64,000 bases of DNA from Bog-473 sp963726005. GTDB taxonomy: Bacteria > Actinomycetota > Acidimicrobiia > Acidimicrobiales > RAAP-2. Location: the NCBI GenBank assembly GCA_963726005.1, contig CAVSAT010000002.1:806001-870000 (forward strand). The letters are read 5' to 3'. A model generated the notes under the pieces. That model was not told the origin of the DNA and searched no databases. It saw only the letters and a list, made by a program, of their open reading frames with translations. The number at the start of each line of letters is the position of its first letter. The first letter of the stretch is position 1. A program made the position numbers and the translations under genes. Shown here piece by piece: positions 25,080-33,560 of the stretch.

Positions 25080-26030
25080 TCAGTCGGGGCGCTCGGCCAC
25101 GAACTCGAGCACGGCGCGTGTGCCGTCGCCGAGCTCGGTCCAGGGTCGCCACCCGAGCTGGATCGCCGCCCGCTCGTTGTCGAGGGACGAACGCCGCAGC
25201 TCCCCCGGCCGTGCCGGCGCCATCACGGGCGTCACCTCGACGCCGGCCTGGGCCACCATGGTCGCGAACAGCTCGTTGACGGAAGTCTCGCAGCCCGTCC
25301 CGACGTTGCAGACCAGGCCGCCGCCGCGGGTGGCCGCCCGGACGAACCCATCGACCACGTCGTCGACGAAGACGAAATCCCTCGTCTGCTCGCCGTCCCC
25401 GTAGATCGTCACCGGTTCTCGCCGCACCAGTCGCTGGGCGAAGATCGCGACCACGCCGGCCTCACCGTGGGGATCCTGCCGGGGCCCGTAGACGTTGCCC
25501 AGGGCGAGGGCACAGAACTCCAGCGCGTGCATCTCGCGGTACGCCACGAGGTAATCGATCACCGCCTTCTTGGCGACTCCGTAGGGCGACAGGGGCTGCT
25601 GGGGATGCGACTCACGGACGGGGAGTTCCTCAGGCGCCGGCTCCCCGTACAACGTGCCTCCACTGGCGGCGAAGACGACCCGCTCGGACTCGGCCTGGCG
25701 CGCGCCTTCGAGGATGTTCAGCGAGCCGACGATGTTGACGGTGGCGTCAAAGGCAGGGCGGGCCACCGAGACCCGCACGTCGGCCTGCGCGGCGAGGTGG
25801 AACACGAGCTCGGGGCGACGGCGCGCCATGAGCTCGACGACGGCCGGCGCACTGATGTCGAGATGGTGGATGGTGAGAGCCCGGCCGGCGCTGGCACGCG
25901 CCTCCGCCAGGTTCGACAGGGAGCCCGTGGAGAAGTCGTCGACGACGTCGACCTCGTGGCCCTCGACGAGGAGCCGGTCGACCAGGTTCGAACCGATGAA
26001 TCCTGCGCCTCCCGTGACCAGCGTGCGCAT
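25080..26030 (-). CDS. NAD-dependent nucleotide-sugar epimerase (GalE-like)
   Basis: A 316-residue extended SDR. GGAGFIG is at 7-13, HLAAQADVRVSV near 78, and the catalytic pair YGVAKK near 146. A typical UDP-glucose 4-epimerase-like substrate region follows (NVYGPRQDPHGEAGVVAIF, RDFVFVDDVVDGF). It would interconvert a nucleotide sugar, probably UDP-glucose/galactose or a uronic form, for glycan assembly. ATG 26030 has an AAGGGGGCGG ribosome site directly upstream, which settles the start against the longer open frame. It lies 10 bases downstream of the guanylyltransferase, in the same leftward operon. Confidence 0.9.
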   Translation of the reverse strand: MRTLVTGGAGFIGSNLVDRLLVEGHEVDVVDDFSTGSLSNLAEARASAGRALTIHHLDISAPAVVELMARRRPELVFHLAAQADVRVSVARPAFDATVNIVGSLNILEGARQAESERVVFAASGGTLYGEPAPEELPVRESHPQQPLSPYGVAKKAVIDYLVAYREMHALEFCALALGNVYGPRQDPHGEAGVVAIFAQRLVRREPVTIYGDGEQTRDFVFVDDVVDGFVRAATRGGGLVCNVGTGCETSVNELFATMVAQAGVEVTPVMAPARPGELRRSSLDNERAAIQLGWRPWTELGDGTRAVLEFVAERPD

Positions 26031-26040
26031 ACCCGCCCCC

Positions 26041-27117
26041 TTACCCCGAGACCCGCTCGCCGTCGACCAGTGTGCCAGAGGAGACCACTGCGTCGGCGCC
26101 CAGCACCGAGACCGGCCGCACATCACCCCGCTGCCCGACGATGGACCGTGGGCCCATGACTGAGCCGGCGACCTTGGCGTCGGCGGCGACGTGACAGCCC
26201 TCCATGAGCACCGAATCGGCGACTACGGCGCCGCTCGAGACTACCGAACCCGGTCCCACGATGCTGTGTTCCACCCGTGCCCCGGGCTCGATCACACAGC
26301 CCGAGAAGAGGACGGTCGGGCCCACCACCTCGCCCTCCACGTCACTCTCGCCATCCACGTACACCGATTGGCCGCAGTCCACCAGCCCGGGCGCAACGAT
26401 GGGGCCGCGCCGCAGGTCGAGGTAGTCGAAGTTCGCGTCGAGATAGGCCGATGGCGTCCCCGTATCGAGCCAGTACCTATCGTCGGAGCGCGCGAAGAGA
26501 CTCCGGTCGCGCACCATGGCGGGGAACGTCTCCCGCTCGATCGAAACGCGTCTTCCCTCGGGGATCCGCATCAGCACGGACGCTTCGAGCACGTACGTTC
26601 CTGCGTTGATTTCGTTCGTGGGGGCCTCGTCACGGGGCGGCTTCTCGACGAAGGCCGTCACGCGTCCCTCCTCATCGGTGGGCACGACACCGAAGGCGGA
26701 TGGATCGGCCACCGGGTGGAGGGCGATCGTCCCCTCGGCGCTCCGCTCGCGGTGGAAGGACACGAGGCTCGTCAGATCGAGGTCGGTCAGGACATCACCG
26801 TTGACGACGACGAAGGTCTCGGCAATGGCCGCGAAGGTTGCCGCGAAGCGCACGGCCCCTGCGGTGTCGAGAGGTTCGGGCTCCACCGCGTAGACAAGCC
26901 GGATCCCGGCCGCGCGGCCGTCGGGGTATGCCTTCGTGAACGCGTCGGGGAGGTAGCCCAGGGAGAGGACGGCCTCGTCGACCCCGTGACGAGCCAGGTG
27001 CGCGAGCACGCGCTCGATCATCGGAACTCCGACGATGGGGAGCATCTGCTTGGGTGAGGAGAGCGTCAGGGGACGAAGCCGCGTCCCCTCGCCGCCGACG
27101 AGGACGACCGCCTTCAT
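26041..27117 (-). CDS. manC: Mannose-1-phosphate guanylyltransferase-type nucleotidyltransferase
   Basis: A 358-residue NDP-sugar pyrophosphorylase. The nucleotide-binding motif GGEGTRLRPLT lies near 8-18, with the lysine in SSPKQMLPI, VVNGDVLTDLD near 105 and VEKPPRDEAPTNEINAGTY near 165. A left-handed beta-helix C-terminal domain with hexapeptide repeats runs from about 250 on (VVGPTVLFSGCVIEPGAR). It would join mannose-1-phosphate and GTP to GDP-mannose, completing the path from phosphomannomutase at 4444-5823. Rv3264c in mycobacteria holds a similar place near fbiA-fbiB. ATG 27117 begins the conserved MKAVVLVGG. A glucose-1-phosphate thymidylyl- or uridylyltransferase role is less likely but not excluded. 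Confidence 0.85.
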   Translation of the reverse strand: MKAVVLVGGEGTRLRPLTLSSPKQMLPIVGVPMIERVLAHLARHGVDEAVLSLGYLPDAFTKAYPDGRAAGIRLVYAVEPEPLDTAGAVRFAATFAAIAETFVVVNGDVLTDLDLTSLVSFHRERSAEGTIALHPVADPSAFGVVPTDEEGRVTAFVEKPPRDEAPTNEINAGTYVLEASVLMRIPEGRRVSIERETFPAMVRDRSLFARSDDRYWLDTGTPSAYLDANFDYLDLRRGPIVAPGLVDCGQSVYVDGESDVEGEVVGPTVLFSGCVIEPGARVEHSIVGPGSVVSSGAVVADSVLMEGCHVAADAKVAGSVMGPRSIVGQRGDVRPVSVLGADAVVSSGTLVDGERVSG

Positions 27118-27118
27118 T

Positions 27119-27146
27119 ACTTCTTGGTCGTCACTTCTTGGTCGTC
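27119..27146. repeat. 14-bp tandem duplication at the stop codon of the Thr-tailed membrane protein
   Basis: ACTTCTTGGTCGTC occurs twice in direct tandem (27119-27132 and 27133-27146). The stop (TGA read from 27133) sits on the junction. The second copy encodes the final TTKK residues; the first is untranslated and sits just upstream of the guanylyltransferase start at 27117. The unit length is not a multiple of three. Confidence 0.9.
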
Positions 27147-27982
27147 GTGGTGGTCGCGGGCGGTCGTGTCGTCGTGGTCGGCGGCGTCGTCGTGGTGGTC
27201 GCGGCCGGGGCGCTGGTCGTCGTCGTCGCCGTCGGCGCGGTTGTCGTCGTGGCGCCCGCGACCGTCGTGGTCGTCGTCGCAACCGGCTGGGTCCCGCTCA
27301 GCACCTGGAGCAGCGCCGCGATGGTCGTACCCGGCGGCTTGGGCAGGGCCACCCCGGCGGGGACGAAGCCGACCGTGATCAATTGGCGGTTGGCGAATTT
27401 GAGGTCGGCCGCCTTCGAGGTGGTGAGGCCGCCGACCTGTACCAGCTGGTTGTTGGAGCTCTTCGTGGTGACCACCCACGAGCGGGCCTGCACCTCGCCC
27501 ACCTTGCCGGCGTCCGGTGTGCCGGCCGCGCACTTCTGGCCGTTCCGGTACTCGGGAACCGAGGCGGACGGGTACTTCAAGGTCGTGTTGGTCAGCGTGA
27601 GCCCGGTGTACTCCTGGGCGAACTTGCCCAGGGTCGCGTTGTTGCCGGCCTCGCTGGCGGTCTTGGGAGCAATGAGGAGGACACCGTTGCCCGTCGTGGT
27701 CAGGCCAGTCTTCGCGGGGACCGGCGACGCCGTGAGGGGCTGCTCCATGGTGCCGCAGATGTCGAAGGCGAGCGCGGCGTGCCACGTCGTGTTCGTGGTC
27801 GGCTCCACCACCGCCGGGGTCTTGTTGTAGTTGTACTTGGCCAGCGCGACCGAAGCGATGCCGACCAGGACGATCACGACCAGCGCGGCGTACCAGTTCA
27901 CCGGCATCTGCCCGCGATAGGTGGCGCCACCGCCCGTTGCGGCGGCGCGGGCGACCGATTTCCCAGAAGAGCTTCTCGCCAT
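27131..27982 (-). CDS. Membrane-anchored protein with Thr-rich C-terminal tail, unknown function
   Basis: A 283-residue protein with a basic cytoplasmic head, one transmembrane helix (NWYAALVVIVLVGIASVALA, about 29-48) and a globular extracytoplasmic region with two Cys that could pair. The tail has about 45 residues, almost entirely Thr, Ala and Pro (ATTTTAPTATTTTSAPAATT), ending in KK. Such tails often span the cell wall or are O-mannosylated in actinobacteria, which fits the GDP-mannose synthesis gene 13 bases downstream; this is inference. ATG 27982 is preferred over one four codons earlier because MARSSSGKS looks like a normal head. No family recognised. Confidence 0.8.
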   Translation of the reverse strand: MARSSSGKSVARAAATGGGATYRGQMPVNWYAALVVIVLVGIASVALAKYNYNKTPAVVEPTTNTTWHAALAFDICGTMEQPLTASPVPAKTGLTTTGNGVLLIAPKTASEAGNNATLGKFAQEYTGLTLTNTTLKYPSASVPEYRNGQKCAAGTPDAGKVGEVQARSWVVTTKSSNNQLVQVGGLTTSKAADLKFANRQLITVGFVPAGVALPKPPGTTIAALLQVLSGTQPVATTTTTVAGATTTTAPTATTTTSAPAATTTTTPPTTTTRPPATTTTTKK

Positions 27983-27996
27983 AGCGGGACGCAACC

Positions 27997-28785
27997 CTAC
28001 AGCCTGGCGGGGTGCCCTCCGGCTGCAGACGACCCCTTGAGCAGGTCACGATAGAGGGCGGTCGTCTCGGGATGGAGGCAGTCCTCCGGGATGCTTTCGC
28101 GCCACCGCCCCGGGTCTGGAGGCGGCCGGCCGCCCGCCTCGCCCGCCAGTGTCCGAAGCTCGGCCATGGTCGAGCGGAGCCCGACCCGATTGCCCTGGGC
28201 CGAGGTGGATCGCAGCAACGCCCGGTACAAACGCTCGTCGTAGGGGCTCACGAGCAGCGCACGCCGGACCATCCAGGCCGCCTCGACGCCACAACCGCGG
28301 CGAAGGAACACGTCGGCGCCGCGCAACGCGGTGCGGGCCACCAGCGACTCGATGTCCGACTGGGTGCCGTCGAAAACAGCCCAGTCGGTGCGGTGCAGAC
28401 CGTTGAAGAGCCGGCCTCGGACCAACCGCATGGCGCGGAGGAGCCGGTGCGCGTCTTCCGAGTCTGCGAGCGACACGAAGCGCTCGACGTCAGTGGACAC
28501 GCCGTCGCCAAGTCGCAGAAGACCGCCGCAGCGAGGGAGGTGCTCACTGCCGTCTTCGGAGCGGCCGAGTGCACCACGGGCGTCGGAGCAGGTCGAGTGC
28601 ACCGTCGTGAGTGAGACATTCCGGTCGGGCCAGATCGCGAGAGGCCACTCGCCATTTCGGACGCCGCGCCTGTGGAAGGCCAGGTACACAAGGAGTTCAA
28701 GTGACGCCGAACGGCGGAAGGGCCGCGCCGCGCCGGTAATCGTCACCGGGCCCAGGATTGCGATTTCGACCTCCACGCTGGTCAC
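27997..28785 (-). CDS. BTAD-domain (SARP-like) transcriptional regulator
   Basis: A 262-residue regulator. An OmpR/SARP-type winged-helix DNA-binding domain spans about residues 6-95 (IAILGPVTITGAARPFRRSASLELLVYLAFHRRG, quoted only as a start region). A bacterial transcriptional activator domain of helical repeats spans about 100-235 (FDGTQSDIESLVARTALRG, ALLVSPYDERLYRALLRS). There is no NB-ARC or kinase module, so it is a short form. Start is a GTG at 28785. Its stop is 14 bases from the start of the Thr-tailed protein, so it may control the manC operon it precedes, or the divergent glycan region. Target not shown. Confidence 0.82.
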   Translation of the reverse strand: MTSVEVEIAILGPVTITGAARPFRRSASLELLVYLAFHRRGVRNGEWPLAIWPDRNVSLTTVHSTCSDARGALGRSEDGSEHLPRCGGLLRLGDGVSTDVERFVSLADSEDAHRLLRAMRLVRGRLFNGLHRTDWAVFDGTQSDIESLVARTALRGADVFLRRGCGVEAAWMVRRALLVSPYDERLYRALLRSTSAQGNRVGLRSTMAELRTLAGEAGGRPPPDPGRWRESIPEDCLHPETTALYRDLLKGSSAAGGHPARL

Positions 28786-28948
28786 GTAGTGGAACGGTCT
28801 CGCCTCCAGCTGAGATCGTGCGCGCTCGCCGGTTGGAGGGGACCGTTGTCAGAACGGTCGAATCGCTGCCAGCGCGGGCATCACGGTTCGCATCGGTCGA
28901 CTTCATTCAGAACCCACCCCTCTTCCGAGGGGCGACATCCGCAAAGTG

Positions 28949-30757
28949 TCACGTTTTCGCCACGAGGACGTCGCGATCGGAGGCGGACGGCGCCCTCTCC
29001 CGGGCATCCAGTGGAGGGTCATCGACGTCGAGCGAAGGCTCAGTCGCTGCAAAGCACAGTGACCCGACCGTGAAAGCCAGAGCAATAACCGTAAGGCCAA
29101 GCATCCGTGTGTCGAGACGATGCGGGACGGTGGTCGGCGGGCCATTCAGGCCGTACACGATCACCGCGAGCGAAGCCTGAACGAACACCAACGTTGCGCA
29201 GAGCCGCGGCGACAGCTCCCAAAGGCCGATGACGCACGCGGTAAAGGTGAAGAGTCCGGTGATATAGCTTCCCTGATGCAGCACGGTCCCTGCCGGACCG
29301 AAAAGGATGAGGGCCCACGTGACGATGTTGGCTATGAGGAAGAGCCAAATGGTGTTGGCGAGTCGCATGACCGGCGTGGGCCGTCGCCAACGAGAGAGAA
29401 CGACAGCCGCCCATGCGAAGAACCCAAATGCCAAGAATCCCACACTCGGCACCAAATAGAAGAACGTCTGATGCCTCAGGTCGCGCACCGCCGCCAGCCG
29501 TCTCGCCGCTCCTCCCGGGCCAAACATGAAGTAGCTCTCAACCAAGTGCGCGCTGCTCCCGATGTATGCCGGAAGGTCAGCAAATGGCGTTTCAAGGTTG
29601 GAGACCTTATTGCGGACAACCGTTCCGAAGGGTGTCTTCCCATACGTCGCGACGATCACCGTCAGCAGCGGTCGGGGATCACCCGGAAGTTTCACCTGAT
29701 CGGCGATCTGGAGACGTGCGAGCTGGTCACCAGGGGGGTCGATTACCCGCTGGAAGACCATCCACGACCCTTGGGTGGCGACAAGGACTGCAGCGGCACC
29801 CATAAGAAACCGTTTCGACGGCTTCTTGCGTTGGATCACCATGACGATGATGAACGCAAGAAGCGCAAGGCCGCTGCCCTCGTGAGCGAGGAGCGCCGCG
29901 CCCGCCAAGCCGCCGGCCGTGGCCCCGGCGAGCGCGGAGCCTCGCAATCGCTGGAAGCTCGGAGTGAGGAGGACTGCGGCGAGCAGGGCGAGGTAAGCCG
30001 CCGGGAAGAGCTTCGGCCAGGTGAAGAAGGTATTGACGAGGACGAAACCCGAAAACACGATCGCCGTCAATACGAGCGCGACGAGGCGCGCACGTGCTCT
30101 GACGGTGGCAAGGAGGCCCCATATTCCAAAGATCCAAAGTCCTTGGAGCAAGATGCCGACGACTTCGTAGTGGATGGCCTGTGTATCCGAGCCTGGCAAC
30201 AGGGCTTCTTGTGAGAGGTAGACGCCGGCTTGTAGGGGTGGCCGATCGCTCGAATCCCATACTCCATAGAGGGGATGAGCGAGCGGCCGGTGCCGAGCCT
30301 CGAGCGCGTTGGCGAGAATCAGGGGTACTTCGTTATCGATAGGCAGCGCAGCCACAAACCGCGATTCGGCGGTTGACGTGAGGATGCGACTCGACGCATA
30401 CATCGAACCAAGTGAAAAGATCAGAAGGGAACTTGCAACCCACAGCAGAGATGGTCTGAGCAGGTCCGAGCCGATGGGCTTGAGATGTCTGCGCAGGCGA
30501 ACGCTGAGCCACACCACCAATACGACGAGCGCCGGCGTGAGGAGGATTGTGAAGATCCGCCCGGCAGTAGCACTCGCCCAGAAGATCCAAAAGGTGAGGT
30601 AGCCGGTCACAAACAGGCTGCACAGTCCGACGCTTAAGAGGAGGAGGCGGTCTCTCATTCCGAACCGCGTGGCAATGAGGAGTCCCGCAACAACAGGGAG
30701 GAGGGTGAGGAGAACGTGGAGGGCCAGGATGAAACATGCCGTTGGTGGCGACGTCAC
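28949..30757 (-). CDS. Polytopic membrane protein, possible GT-C-type glycan enzyme
   Basis: A 602-residue protein with about a dozen hydrophobic helices and short charged loops. It opens with FILALHVLLTLLPVVAGLL and ends in an acidic cytoplasmic tail (DVDDPPLDARERAPSASD). A long extracytoplasmic loop after the fourth helix includes NALEARHRPLAHPLYGVWD. It has no clear motif of a known family. The overall layout is that of membrane glycosyltransferases or polysaccharide-processing proteins common in such loci. Codon third positions are less GC-rich than in the flanking operons, suggesting a recently acquired region. Start is a GTG at 30757. It diverges from a second large membrane protein at 30997. 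Confidence 0.75.
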   Translation of the reverse strand: MTSPPTACFILALHVLLTLLPVVAGLLIATRFGMRDRLLLLSVGLCSLFVTGYLTFWIFWASATAGRIFTILLTPALVVLVVWLSVRLRRHLKPIGSDLLRPSLLWVASSLLIFSLGSMYASSRILTSTAESRFVAALPIDNEVPLILANALEARHRPLAHPLYGVWDSSDRPPLQAGVYLSQEALLPGSDTQAIHYEVVGILLQGLWIFGIWGLLATVRARARLVALVLTAIVFSGFVLVNTFFTWPKLFPAAYLALLAAVLLTPSFQRLRGSALAGATAGGLAGAALLAHEGSGLALLAFIIVMVIQRKKPSKRFLMGAAAVLVATQGSWMVFQRVIDPPGDQLARLQIADQVKLPGDPRPLLTVIVATYGKTPFGTVVRNKVSNLETPFADLPAYIGSSAHLVESYFMFGPGGAARRLAAVRDLRHQTFFYLVPSVGFLAFGFFAWAAVVLSRWRRPTPVMRLANTIWLFLIANIVTWALILFGPAGTVLHQGSYITGLFTFTACVIGLWELSPRLCATLVFVQASLAVIVYGLNGPPTTVPHRLDTRMLGLTVIALAFTVGSLCFAATEPSLDVDDPPLDARERAPSASDRDVLVAKT

Positions 30758-30996
30758 GGTGACGGTGACCGAGTCCCCGGTCGGAGGATTTGAGATCCCC
30801 TTCGACTCTCCACCGGCGGAAGGCTAGCTACCTAGCGACTTGATACGAGTGATCGGCCGTCACTTGGCGCGGTCACGCAGCCGCTACATCGGGGACGAGA
30901 AAAGGCAGAGCGGTGCCGTTCCCCGACTTACGGCGACGGCCCGCTGTTGGCGGCCCAAGCCACAATGTCTTGTGCGCGGAGCACTATTCTCCGAGG

Positions 30997-32412
30997 ATGA
31001 CATCCTCGACCGTGGTTGGTCGACAAACAGCAGATGGAGCGGTGAGTACCGCTCGACACGCAAAGCCTCGCCCTTCGAACTTGCGCCTGCTGTTCGAACC
31101 GGCCCCACGGTCGGGTCGATCGATTCAGGTCATCGTGCTCACCTACGGCGCGGCATTCGTTGCTCTCACGTTGGTGTCACTCCTTCGACAATCGGGTGCT
31201 TCGCCGACCAACACGGTCTGGGCGGAAGATGGCACGATCTTCTACGGCCAAGCGCTGGCGCACCCGTTCCTTGTAACCTTGTTCACGCCGTACGCTGGCT
31301 ACTTCCAGCTTTTCCCACGCCTGACTTTCGGTTTGCTGAGCATCCTTCCGCCTGCCGACATAGCGGCCTCAGCGGCGATCGTGGGTGCCGCGACATTGGC
31401 CGGTCTCGCTCTTTTTGTGTTCCACGCGTCGCGTGGGCTCATTCCATCTGTGACAGGTCGGAGCCTATTAGTGGGAACGATTGTCCTGTTGCCACTCGCG
31501 ACGGGAGAACTGCTCAACAACGTCGTCAACGTACCCTGGTGGCTGTTCTTTGCCGCGTTTTGGGCTTTGTTGTGGCGGCCCCGGACGTTGATCGGCACCA
31601 TCGCGGCCGGGATCATCTGCTTTGTGTCGGCAGGATCGGACCCACTCGTAGGGCTGTTTCTGCCTCTCGCGCTGGCCAGGCTCTACGTCGGGAGTTGGAA
31701 GGAAGGCGCGGCGCCGCTCGGACTTGGATTGGGCCTGCTGTACCAGGTCATCGGTGTTCTCCGTGCTGGCCACCAGGGCGCGTTCGCCTCGGCGTCGGCG
31801 CACGGCGTATTCAGGATCGTCGGAACCCGGCTCGGGCTGGGATGGATCGGTGGAAACCGGGTCACGGACTACGTCGTGAAGTCGCCGAGCGTGTTCTGGC
31901 CATTGCTTGGGGTGGCGGTGTTGTTCGCCGTACTCGCCGTTGCCATCGTGCTCCGCCAGCGTCGCATCTTGGTTTTCGTGATCACATCGTTGTCATTCTC
32001 GATCCTCGTACTGGTCGTGCCGGTGTGGGTCAGAGGTGCCGGCCCGACCATGGTCGCTTCCCCGGTGGTGATCGGAGCACGTTATGTCGCAACGCCAATC
32101 CTTTTGATCTGGGGAGCCGTCATCGCAGAAGCTACGTCCGTCCCGATCTCCAATCGCTTCACCGTTCGGAACCTTGGGGTCGCGTTTTGCTGTGCCTGTC
32201 TGATCCCAATCTGGGTGATCGACTTCCGGACAACCAATGAGCGTTCCGGAGGGCCATTGTGGGGCAACGAAGTTGCTCAGGCACGACTCGCGTGTCGTGC
32301 CATTTCGACCACCACACAAGATCTCAGGATCAGTCCGACGGGCTGGTTCGCTGTCGTGCCATGCTCGGATATCGACAGCCCACCGACGCCGTCCCACCCG
32401 CTTGTACGGTGA
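30997..32412 (+). CDS. Polytopic membrane protein of unknown function
   Basis: A 471-residue protein with about ten hydrophobic segments (for example VIVLTYGAAFVALTLVSLL and LLGVAVLFAVLAVAIVL). A short extracytoplasmic loop after the first helix contains NTVWAEDGTIFYGQAL. A WAEDG motif just after helix 1 is seen in actinobacterial GT-C-like and mannosyltransferase-like proteins, so a glycan-transfer role is possible. The ATG at 30997 is chosen over a GTG at 30913 because the intervening residues are Arg/Pro shadow; its ribosome site is weak. The gene includes at least one UUA leucine codon (31467), rare in DNA of this composition. It converges on a methyltransferase. Confidence 0.72.
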   Translation: MTSSTVVGRQTADGAVSTARHAKPRPSNLRLLFEPAPRSGRSIQVIVLTYGAAFVALTLVSLLRQSGASPTNTVWAEDGTIFYGQALAHPFLVTLFTPYAGYFQLFPRLTFGLLSILPPADIAASAAIVGAATLAGLALFVFHASRGLIPSVTGRSLLVGTIVLLPLATGELLNNVVNVPWWLFFAAFWALLWRPRTLIGTIAAGIICFVSAGSDPLVGLFLPLALARLYVGSWKEGAAPLGLGLGLLYQVIGVLRAGHQGAFASASAHGVFRIVGTRLGLGWIGGNRVTDYVVKSPSVFWPLLGVAVLFAVLAVAIVLRQRRILVFVITSLSFSILVLVVPVWVRGAGPTMVASPVVIGARYVATPILLIWGAVIAEATSVPISNRFTVRNLGVAFCCACLIPIWVIDFRTTNERSGGPLWGNEVAQARLACRAISTTTQDLRISPTGWFAVVPCSDIDSPPTPSHPLVR

Positions 32413-32457
32413 GGCGCGTGGACCCATACCAGAGCCGATAGAGCGCGTGCGAGATCC

Positions 32458-32498
32458 GGTTACTGGTTACTGGTTACGGGTTCCTGGTTACGGGTTCT
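32458..32498. repeat. Short tandem repeats based on GGTTAC(T/G)
   Basis: GGTTACT occurs twice in tandem (32458-32471), followed by GGTTACGGGTTCCT and a near-copy GGTTACGGGTTCTG (32472-32499). The cluster lies in the 181-base non-coding gap between two convergent genes ending at 32412 and 32594. Besides this cluster I see no gene or clear terminator hairpin in the gap. Confidence 0.8.
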
Positions 32499-32593
32499 GC
32501 GCAATGGTCCTCGGGTTGCAACAGGCGATCGCCACTCCTTCGGGCTCGGCCCATCCGTAGCTTCTCGATCCACATGCGGGATATGACGCTTGA

Positions 32594-33559
32594 TCAGGAT
32601 CCCCGACGTGATCGGACGGAGCGAAATTTGGCACGGGCTCGTCCCGCCAAGACTCGTGCATCTCCTAACATCTGGTGAGCAAAGTGGCGTCCGAGCTCTG
32701 CTGTCGTCAGTGGCCGGTCTTCCGGCTCAGTTTTGTTGTCAAAAGGTGGCGATGACAACCCTGGTCCCGTACCAACGCGGTTGGCAAAGGTGAGCGCAGG
32801 TAGCTCGGATCGGAGATACGGACGTTCCGTCGCTTTACTGAAATGAACGAGAAAGCTCTTCGACGCGTCCTCGTAGGTGATATCGAGATCGTCCACTCCG
32901 ATGACCCGGGAAAAGAGAACGAAGAGCTCGTCGAAAGAATAGTAGTGGTGCCAATGGGTTGGAACGTTGTGGACGTGGTTCAAACACTCGTCGCGGTACG
33001 CCGTCACCCCGTCGGGGATGTGGTCCACCGCAAGGAGGTGAATAACGGCGTGACCGCCGACGGAAAGGATCCGGTAGAGCTCTTCAAACAGTAGGAACGC
33101 GACATGCTTCTCGATGTGCTGCATGGCGGCGACCGAATAGATTGTGCCGAAGTAACCGTCCTCGAATGGCGCATTGAGACCGTCGTACACAACAAACCGG
33201 GCGTTAGGATGAGAGAACCGCTCTTGAGCTCGCTTGACCATGTTGGCGGAGATGTCGAGCCCGACAATCTCGCGGACAGGAAACCGTTCAAGGACCGCTT
33301 CCATGATCCAACCGACGCCGCTACCCAACTCCATGACCCGCGTGTCAGCTCCTGGCTGCGCCATCGGGTAGGTATCGAACAACCAGTCTCGGTAGCCCCG
33401 AGCCCGATCCATAAGAAGCTCATCGGGCACGCCGTCATGAATCCGGCGGCTGATCGACTCCAAGCTTTCGTCGGCCAGCCAGGTGATGGCATACGCAGTC
33501 GCCGGCGTCACTGATTCCTCTTGGCTTGAGCCGGTTACGGATCTCTCGGCCTTGGGCAT
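32594..33559 (-). CDS. Class I SAM-dependent methyltransferase
   Basis: A 321-residue methyltransferase. Motif I is VMELGSGVGWIMEAVLERF near residue 90. Motif II is IVGLDISANMVKRAQERF, then VYDGLNAPFEDGYFGTIYS, and motif IV is SVAAMQHIEKHVAF. The C-terminal 100 residues are extra and may bind the acceptor. The ATG at 33559 lies one base after the stop of the PhyH dioxygenase gene (33561), so the two are transcribed and probably translated together. In glycan loci such pairs modify sugars by O-methylation and oxidation. The acceptor is unknown. The frame is open upstream, but that sequence is shadow of the dioxygenase. Confidence 0.87.
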   Translation of the reverse strand: MPKAERSVTGSSQEESVTPATAYAITWLADESLESISRRIHDGVPDELLMDRARGYRDWLFDTYPMAQPGADTRVMELGSGVGWIMEAVLERFPVREIVGLDISANMVKRAQERFSHPNARFVVYDGLNAPFEDGYFGTIYSVAAMQHIEKHVAFLLFEELYRILSVGGHAVIHLLAVDHIPDGVTAYRDECLNHVHNVPTHWHHYYSFDELFVLFSRVIGVDDLDITYEDASKSFLVHFSKATERPYLRSELPALTFANRVGTGPGLSSPPFDNKTEPEDRPLTTAELGRHFAHQMLGDARVLAGRARAKFRSVRSRRGS

Positions 33560-33560
33560 G

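Noticed and set aside
30823..30836. GCTAG-CTAC-CTAGC inverted repeat between divergent membrane genes
   Set aside because: A five-base stem is too weak to claim as an operator or terminator.
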